A DNA stretch of 64,000 nucleotides from Phanerochaete sordida (lineage: Eukaryota; Basidiomycota; Agaricomycetes; Polyporales; Phanerochaetaceae). The stretch lies in assembly GCA_019973155.2 (NCBI GenBank), contig BPQB01000020.1, positions 62,001 through 126,000 of the forward strand. The letters are read 5' to 3'. Below, one piece after another: positions 57,301-64,000 of the stretch (within the stretch, counting starts at the first letter, position 1; every line of letters starts with the position of its first letter). The translations under genes and the position numbers were made by a program. The notes under the pieces were generated by a model, which saw only the letters and a program-made list of their open reading frames with translations, was not told the DNA's origin and did not search any database.

Positions 57301-59372
57301 CGTCACGCGCGGCGCACATGACTGGCGCGGCCCACGCTGTCAGTTAGAGCTTGTTGACCGGGCCCGCGATGCAGCAGCGGGATCCCACACACGCTGAGCT
57401 TGCGCGACGTGCCCCGCCTATCGACGTCCGTCCGCCTGCCTATGCGCGCGCGCGAGGTCACGCCCCCTTGGTGGCGCATCCAGCCCCTCGCCGGGCTGCC
57501 CGCGAGCCATCTGCCATCTGCGCGACGTGCGGCGCACGCGGGTCCGAGCGCCCCCGCTCGCCCTCCCCGTCCCCCCTCCCCACCGAACACCCTGACACAG
57601 CAGCCTCATCCAGTTTGCGAGTCGCGGCCGCGAGCATCGCGCCAGGGCCGCGCCTGTCTCAGAACGCGCCAGGGAGCACGCGGGCGCGCTGCGCGAACGA
57701 CTCACGCATAATTGCCCGCGCTGGCGCGGGCTGATGCGTGCTGATGGAAGCTTCGCAGCAGGGTGCGTTCGCCTTCCCCGCGTGCGCCCCGCTCCCCACG
57801 ACCCACGGGGCGGCACAGCTTTGCGGGCCCCGCCCATCGATGCGGCCCTGCCGCCTGTCTTGCGCTTTTCTGCGGTGCGCCGCCGCATATGGCAGGTGCT
57901 GTCGTCGCGGCCGCGCGCCCCGCTGTGTCATGCATGCGATATCACGCTGCGACGGGGGCCTCGAGCCCTTGGCGTGCGCGCGGGGCGTTTCAGGGCACCC
58001 CGGACGCGGGTTTAGCCTCGCCCGCCATGCGGCGGCGGGGCGCGATGACGCAGCGCTTTGCGCCTGGCGACCGACTGGCGACGGCGCGCGGCGGGCGGTC
58101 GACGACGCACGCGCACCGGCCCCGTCGACGGGGCCAATATGTCGCAGGACGTCATCGCGAAGCGCGAGGCGTGCGTCGTTTGCGTCATACGCGGCCGCAG
58201 TGCAGGCTTCGCGCCTTCGCCTGCGAAGCTCGCGACGCTGCCGCGTGATTTCGTGCGGGGAGGCTCGTCGGTGGGGCGCGGTGGGAAGCAGCGGGACAGG
58301 CTGAGAATTCGAAGCGCGGATACGCAGAGCGCATCTGCGACTATCTGCGACTATCTGCGATGGGCGAGATAGGTCTGGAGGGCCCGACGTGTGCTTCGCG
58401 TGACGGCATCGCTGGGCCCAGCGTACGTAAGGGCGTGCTGCCGGATCTGGGGCCGGGGATGGGGGCTGTCAGTGTGGGGCAATTACGGTAGAGTTGCGGG
58501 AGAGCTGATTGAGTGCGTGTTTGGTGTAGGGGCGCGTAGATACGGGGTGGCTGTAAGGGGAGGGCGGTAGCTTAGCTTGAAGTTGTCAGCATTGAAGCAA
58601 TAGCAGATGCGCGAAACGAAGTCAATTTTTGGCAGATGCACGCCCTTCTTGGAGCACCACGGCCCGGTGCACGCAAACGGTTTATCGCACTCGCAACACT
58701 CTCGCGCCCGCCCAACGAGCATGCTAGCTCGACAGCGACGGGCCTCATTAATGGCACACTCGCGCGGCACAGGGCCCGCGTCACCACGCAGCACCCGACG
58801 GCTTTGTGGCGCCCTGATAGACGTGCGGCACGCGCACTGCGCCGCGGCAACGCGGCCCTGCCGCTCGCCCGCGCGTGCCTGCGCGTGCCGTGCCGGCCTC
58901 CTGGGAGCCGTCCCCCACCCTCTCGCTGTTCCGCCAGGTTCCGCCAGAAAAGCGGCCAGGGCGGCAGGCTCGCCAGGCAAAGCCGCGGGCATCAAACGCG
59001 AAAGAAAAACAGGGCAGCGCAGGGTGTTGCCGCGCGCGGCGCGGGCTGGCGGGTCGCATGACCTCGCGTGCGAGCCCCGCGCCGGCGGGCAGCCGTCGAT
59101 CTGCGATGGCGCGCAGACGGGCCTCGCCGTCGACGGCCGCGGCGCCCTGGGGCCTGGGGAGTATCCTCGGGGCTGACGTCCGAACGCGCTTGCAACGCGC
59201 CGCCGGGAGTCTGGACGGCGTCCGGGGCAGCGTCGCCGCTTGCAACAACAGCAGACATCCAAGCGCATTGATGTCGATTGTTCCGTCCGGGGTGCGTACA
59301 CGCCTACAAATACATCATACCGTCCGTCCGCTGCCATTTCCGAGCATTTCCGTGTTTCCGTGCCCGCGCAGC
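54400..59372. other. GC-rich gene desert (about 5 kb)
   Basis: Apart from the promoter edge and the repeat element at 56149-56646, no gene was supported. Long frames exist in every direction (for example 391 aa at 54825-56000) but are Arg/Ala/Pro-rich, overlap each other and lack introns and domains. A small tandem of ATCTGCGACT occurs at 58333-58360. It may be decayed repeat DNA. Confidence 0.5.
56149..56646. repeat. MITE-like inverted-repeat element rich in GTCCGGAC palindromes
   Basis: The arms AGGACCCCTGACATTTGGGC (from 56149) and, as reverse complement, AGGACCCCTGACATTGGGCC (ending 56646) continue into similar CAGATGCCTGyCCGG sequence. This gives about 35-bp inverted ends around ~0.5 kb. 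Inside, CGTCCGGA(C/T) occurs seven times (near 56207, 56241, 56282, 56471, 56514, 56558 and 56602). A larger unit, GTCCGGAC.AAATCAGGCCT.AGG...CGCCAAAA.CGTCCGGATTCCG, is present twice in direct orientation (about 56242-56294 and 56559-56614). The centre (56311-56375) is AT-rich. No coding sequence was seen. Confidence 0.65.
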
Positions 59373-61653
59373 CTACGCGGCGCGGCCGAGGAGGCCCTCG
59401 ACGATCGCCTTGACGCCCCACGCGCCGGGGTCGGGCACCTTCTCCGCGCGGAGGCGGTCGCCCTCGACGTACGCGCTGCGCCCGGCCTTCGCCTCGAGGT
59501 CGCGCGTCGCGAGGGCCGCGGCGCCCGCGGCCTGCACGGCGCCGGCGAAGTCCGCGCCGCGGCCGCGCGCGAGCGCCTCGACGAACGCCTGCAGCGGGTC
59601 GACGAGCGTGCGCGACGGCGCGCGCGCGCGCGTGTACGTGTACAGCCGCGCGAGCGCGCCCGTCAGCGACGCGGACCAGAGCGCGGCGTCGGCTGTGCCG
59701 CCGCGCGGCGCGGTCGCTTGCAGGGACTGCGCGAGCGCGGAGAAGAAGATGCTGGGGCGGATTAGTACGCGGCGGGCGCGGGGGGAGGCTGCACGCACGA
59801 GTAGATTGCACCGCTCGTGCCGCCCATCTGTTCCTCTGCGACCTTTGAGATCGCGACCATCGAGCCGACGACGTCGTCGGCGTTGATCTTGCCGCTCTTG
59901 ATGTCTGCCTGGACAGCTGGGAAGACGCGAGTCAGTCAGATCTGCGCCGAAGAGGGTCCGACAGGGCGCATACCTTCTGCACCGGCCTTCAGCGTAAGAC
60001 CGCAGTCGCCGTCGCCGGCGATGTTGTCCATCCGCGTGATCTCGGGCTCCTCCTTGATGAGCGCGTCCGTCGCGCGCAGGATCGCCTCGGTGAACGCCTT
60101 CGCGTCTGCGACCTTGATGCGCGCGGAGGTGTCGCGTGTCGTGGACGAGGTCGCGGCCTGCGGCGTGATGATGTTGTCCGAGGGCGCCGCGCCGACAGTC
60201 CACTTCCAGCCGGGGACGGCGGCGGGCTCGTCCAGGAGCGACAGCAGCTTCGCGGTGTCGGGCGCGTTCCTGTCCGAGGAGTCGGGGAGCAGGAGCAGCG
60301 TGAGCGAGAAGCCGGGCATGTTCAGGCTCGTCTGCACACGCTGTGTCAGGAACAGTCGGCACGCGGACACGGGCGGCAGACGTACCATGAGCGTGCCCGC
60401 GATGACGCGCTCGACCTTGAAGCCGCGCTTCGCGAGGTCCTTCTTCGCCTCGGTGACGACCGCGCCCATCTCGAGCTCGCTGGTGCCGCCGAGGTTGTTC
60501 ACGAGGAGCACGACGCGGTCGCCGCGGCCCGTGAAGGGCACGAACGCGCGGTCGGCGTCGCTCGTCGACGTCAGGTTCTCGATGAGCTGCGGGACGAGCT
60601 CGCCGAGCGGCGGCACGGGCGACAGCCGGCGCGCGCCCGGCTCGTTGTGGATGCCCATCCCGATCTCGATCTCCGTCGGGCCCAGGTGCGACTCGCCCGC
60701 CGCCGTGCCCGGGACGTGGCAGTGCTCGAGCCCGACGCCGATCGTCGCGAGCCGCGTCGCGAGGTACTCGGCCGTGGTGTAGACCTCGTTCAGGCTCGCG
60801 CCCTGGCGTGCAAGTGCGCCGACGATCTTGTAGACAAGGACGGTTCCGGCAAGGCCTCTGTGGGCTGCGCATGAGAGCCAGACCCCACGCTCATACGTAG
60901 GTGACGCACCTGCGACCGACGATCTTGCCCTGACTCCTCCCCACAGCAACGTCGTCGCCAATGATGACGAATTTGACCTTGTCAGCCTTGCTTGGGTGCA
61001 GGGCTGCGTACTGTTCCTTCGCGAGACCAAAGTTCAAGATGTCGCCAGTGTAGTTCCTGATAGATTGGGTTCAGCGGATCCAAGAAGTCAAACGAAGTAT
61101 TTCCACGCACTTTACGATGATGACCGTCCCTGCATCACTATCCACGAGGTTGATGCCGCGGAGCACCTGAGCGGGGTTGGGGGACGCGAATACATTGCCA
61201 CAGACAGCAGCTGGGGACGAACGCGAGATCAGTCCTGCGATTCGTATCTGCCAAGCGAGGTTGACTGACCAGCAAGCATGCCGTCGCCTGTAGCGCGTAT
61301 TCAGTCGTGCTTGTCCCTGATCGCGTAGGACACGCCACTCACCGACATATCCAGCGTGAGCGGGCTCATGGCCTGCGCCACCTCCGCAGATGATGGCGAC
61401 CTTCGAGCGATCGTGCACCGAGTTGTAGAGGACTATAGCATGTTATAAGCACGTAACACATGGTCTTCGGCTGTGTCTGCGCACCCTTATTGGTGGTATC
61501 GAGACCCAGCTTGGGGTTAAGAGCACACAGCCCCTGAAGGGACTCTACAACCAGAGTCTCCGCTTTGTTGAGGAAGTGCTTCGCTGATCAGAGCTCATCA
61601 GGGCGAGGACTCATCGGGGAACTTGACGGCGCCGGCTTACACTGCACAGACAT
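59373..61653 (-). CDS. DAK1: Dihydroxyacetone kinase
   Basis: The ATP-dependent enzyme phosphorylates dihydroxyacetone (glycerol and methanol-type metabolism, detoxification) in the cytosol. A 13-nt first exon (61653-61641, MSVQ) splices to 61583-61486, giving SKHFLNKAETLVVESLQGL. Next are 61432-61343 (VAIICGGGAGHEPAHAGYVG), an 18-nt exon 61287-61270 (GDGMLAA) and AVCGNVFASPNPAQVLRGI. The DhaK domain continues NYTGDILNFGLAKEQYAA, FVIIGDDVAVG and EIGMGIHNEPGAR, whose His is the substrate-binding residue. The C-terminal DhaL ATP-binding domain has MDNIAGDGDCGLTLKAGAEA, EEQMGGTSGAIYSIFFSALA and KVPDPGAWGVKAIVEGLLG, ending GRAA. Both domains are complete. Other exons were read from frame continuity. 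Confidence 0.92.
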
Positions 61654-62458
61654 CGTCGCAGACTGGATGGTGGTCGAAAGAGAGGACAGGGCTCTGCCGG
61701 TCCGCAGGTACGGTCAGGAGGGTTATAAGGGCTGGCCGACGGCTGATCGTCGTCCTAGGGGTGCAGCAGTGATCAGAAGACGACCTTCAGGCGTCGCGTG
61801 TCTAACGTGTTTGGAGGCACTAGGTTCCGCAAATTCCGTGTCTCTTATATGCGGAGCTGCGAACCCACGCAGGCCGAGTGGTCGACTGATGACGGCACAA
61901 GCTCTGGGAAACCCTGCGTCTAGATTGGACAGGCTAGTCGAGCCCACGCGCGTGTACATGCCTGGCCACGAAGCTGCAAGAAGTGACTGAGAGTGCTTTG
62001 CGGACGAGACTGGAAGACGGCCGAGGCTAGAGTCGGATCGGCGGGGAGTGTCAGCAGGTGCACATGTCCTCCAGTGCCTGAGAATTGGCCCCCTGTGTCG
62101 CGTACAAGATGGCTGCGGCGGAAGGGACTGTCGGGCTGGCCAATAGGACCATGGACGTGTACACACAGGGGCCTAAATATTACGACAGTTTCCGGCGGTG
62201 GCCCTGGTGTAAGGACGGGAGCGCAGCGCGAGAACGCGTGGCATGGACGAGACGCGAAGGAACGAGAAAAATGTTCGAGCGACTACAAGAGCTGCTTACT
62301 GCTGTTGTTACGAGTTCTTACTCTCATTACAATGAGTAACAAAGGCCTTGGCGCCAGAGTAAGGATCAGTCCCAGCGTCTGCGGCTGATTGCTATTGGTC
62401 CATTGATAATGATCAGCTTCGGGTTCTGCCTGTCCTCACTTTACGACTTACGCATGCT
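61654..62458. promoter_or_regulatory. Divergent region between DAK1 and the deubiquitinase gene
   Basis: About 800 bp with no supported gene; it carries two promoters facing away from each other. Confidence 0.4.
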
Positions 62459-64000
62459 ATGCTGAACCCGTCGCCCACAAACTCACCTTCGTTGACACCC
62501 CAGGACTTCAATAACAACCGTAAACGTCTACGCTCACTTTCCTTGGAGTCCGCATCCTCCTCATCCTCACCAAAACGCTCCATGTCCCAGGACCCCAGCC
62601 TCGAGGCTCATGACACGCCACGCCCAGCCGATCTGCCGACGCCGCCTGCGGAGGACACGAAAGTGAACGAAGAGATCGATGCCTACATGGCCGAGCAGGG
62701 CGAGGCCAGCGGCGAGGCCACCACCACGAACCCGCCAGAGCCCTCATCATCGAGCGCGAGCCCGCTGACGCCGCGGGAGAAGTACGAGAAGATCACTGCG
62801 CTCGCGAAACGCGACATGGTCGTCGGCGAGACGTGGTACGTGGTGTCCCGCGGGTGGTACAGTCGGTGGGAGAAGGCGTGCCAGGGCATCGTCGACAAAG
62901 AGGGCGCTGTGGAGGAGAAGGACCTCGGTCCCGTGGATAATGGCCACATCGTAGATGTGAAGGGAAACCTCACCACTCGCACGCCAACCGAAGGAGTCGA
63001 CGTTGAGTTCATCCCGCAGGAAGCCTGGGACCTGCTCGTCTCATGGTGCGTCCTATCATACGCATATATGCTCCCTCTGTGTGCAATCTACTGACCCGAG
63101 TCCGTGCACGTAGGTATGGGCAACCCAACGCGCCGATACCGCGCAAAGTCATCAAGCGCGGTCTTATGACACAACATGTCTCTCTGGAACTATTTCCTCC
63201 GAAGCTGTTCGTGCACCTTGTCACGCCTGACAATGCCGGCGCCCTCACTCCCAGCGCACCCGCAGAGGTCGTGGTATCATCCACGGACACTCTGAGTGCT
63301 GTGCGCAAGAGGCTCCTGGAGGCCGTATCGCCAGACACGACCGCTGCTGAGTTTAGGGTCTGGTGCCTCGGTAATCGGCAGTCTGGCTCTAGATACATTC
63401 GGCTGTCAGAATTCAACCAAACAGACGCCACCGAGCGGGAGCGGCTGGAGGACGACGATACGTCCACCCTGGCGGATTCCACCCACGAAGATCAAGATGC
63501 GTTCGCCGTGGAGATTCAGCAGGACGGCCAGTGGCTCGTGGAAGACAAGTCTCACGCGGAAACTGCCCTTAGCTCCTCCCAGCGTACCGAGCCTACGGGC
63601 CTTCAGCCTTCGCCGCTGTTCCAATCAGGCAGCGATTTCTTCTCGCAAATGCAAGTCAAGAAACCGCTGCCTCTATCGGCTCTCAGGGGTGCCACGGCTT
63701 CCTCGAAGGACACTGCAGGAGAAACCAAAGATCCCCGACCGGCCCCCAAGGTCAGCACTATCGCGCCTGGAACTCTGGGTCTCGGAAACATGTGAGTGTA
63801 CCTGGATGCTTCTTCGATTGTGGGCTGCTGATAGCGGCCAGGGGCAACACCTGCTTCATGAACTCTGCAATACAGTGTCTTGTACACACTCCCGAGCTCG
63901 CAGACTACTTCCTGAGTATGTTCCACATTTTATCTGTCATATCTTGGCGTTAAATCGGCTATAGCTGGCGTCTTTGAGAAGGAGTTGAACCCAGACAACC
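62459..64000 (+). CDS. UBP12: Ubiquitin carboxyl-terminal hydrolase, UBP12/USP4-15 type (partial, 3' end outside window)
   Basis: A cysteine-protease deubiquitinase. ATG at 62459 starts MLNPSPTNSPSLTPQDFNNN, a Ser/Pro-rich leader. The DUSP domain follows (REKYEKITALAKRDMVVGET, WYVVSRGWYSRWEKACQG, GVDVEFIPQEAWDLLVSWYG), then a ubiquitin-like linker (STDTLSAVRKRLLEAVSPDT). The catalytic Cys box spans a splice junction: GTLGLGNMGNTCFMNSAIQC, with the active Cys present. Introns at about 63046-63113, 63792-63841 and 63917-63964 have good consensus. The frame reaches GVFEKELNPDN at the window end. The rest of the catalytic domain lies outside. Confidence 0.92.

Noticed and set aside
58333..58360. 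Possible minisatellite ATCTGCGACT
   Set aside because: Only two full copies and a partial one; too short to call a functional repeat.
58483..59811. 442-aa minus-strand open frame
   Set aside because: Arg/Ala/Pro-rich shadow spanning the desert and the 3' end of the kinase; no motif or splice logic.
59373..60872. 499-aa minus-strand open frame
   Set aside because: It is largely a shifted frame of dihydroxyacetone kinase, whose conserved motifs lie in the correct spliced frame; only the final part coincides with real coding sequence.
1..64000. tRNA genes and CRISPR arrays
   Set aside because: No A-box/B-box pairs or regularly spaced identical repeats were noticed; a tRNAscan run would settle the tRNA question.

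Overview
The window is nuclear DNA of a filamentous basidiomycete, most likely an Agaricomycete with Polyporales-like gene style. The signs are GC-rich codon use, almost every gene broken by introns of about 45-60 nt with GTGCGT/GTACGT-type donors, tight gene spacing, and typical fungal housekeeping proteins. Coordinates of spliced genes were worked out by hand from reading frame, splice consensus and family similarity. No tRNA, rRNA or CRISPR array was seen.

Layout, left end: a truncated dynein intermediate chain gene (-) is divergent from lanosterol synthase ERG7 (+). Next comes a cluster at 4.65-10.57 kb of four paralogous genes for small secreted cysteine-rich proteins, arranged as two head-to-head pairs (A-/B+ and C-/D+). 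The cluster looks like a tandem duplication of one divergent pair together with its ~1.3 kb shared promoter. It is followed by a DUR3-type urea transporter with two apparent microexons, DNA polymerase delta catalytic subunit (-), phosphomannomutase (+) and an MCH1-like MFS transporter (-).

Middle: at 22,119-24,044 there is a complete-looking DNA transposon with 166-bp terminal inverted repeats (165/166 identical) and a 9-bp target-site duplication. It carries a spliced RecQ-like helicase N-terminal fragment and no transposase, which resembles a Pack-MULE. Then follow an OPT-family transporter (-), condensin subunit BRN1/CAP-H (-), the VMS1/ANKZF1 ribosome-quality-control hydrolase (+), an unknown gene (-), an EF-hand-like acidic protein with GGF repeats (+), a doubtful small gene (-), and a very GC-rich gene-poor stretch (36.0-38.9 kb).

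Right half: a conserved protein of unknown function (-) with an apparent one-base frameshift, then PAF1-complex subunit LEO1 (+), ataxin-10 homologue (-), V-ATPase assembly factor VMA12 (+), a PCD1/NUDT7-like Nudix hydrolase (-) only 41 bp from the BRAP2/ETP1 E3 ligase (+), and a hexose transporter (-). After it lies a 5-kb GC-rich gene desert (54.3-59.4 kb) containing a ~0.5 kb MITE-like element full of the palindrome GTCCGGAC. The window ends with dihydroxyacetone kinase (-) and the first part of a USP15/UBP12-type deubiquitinase (+) cut by the window edge.

Most genes are single-copy housekeeping genes in divergent or convergent pairs with no shared pathway. The parts that look lineage-specific are the secreted-protein cluster, the transposon and the two GC-rich deserts.
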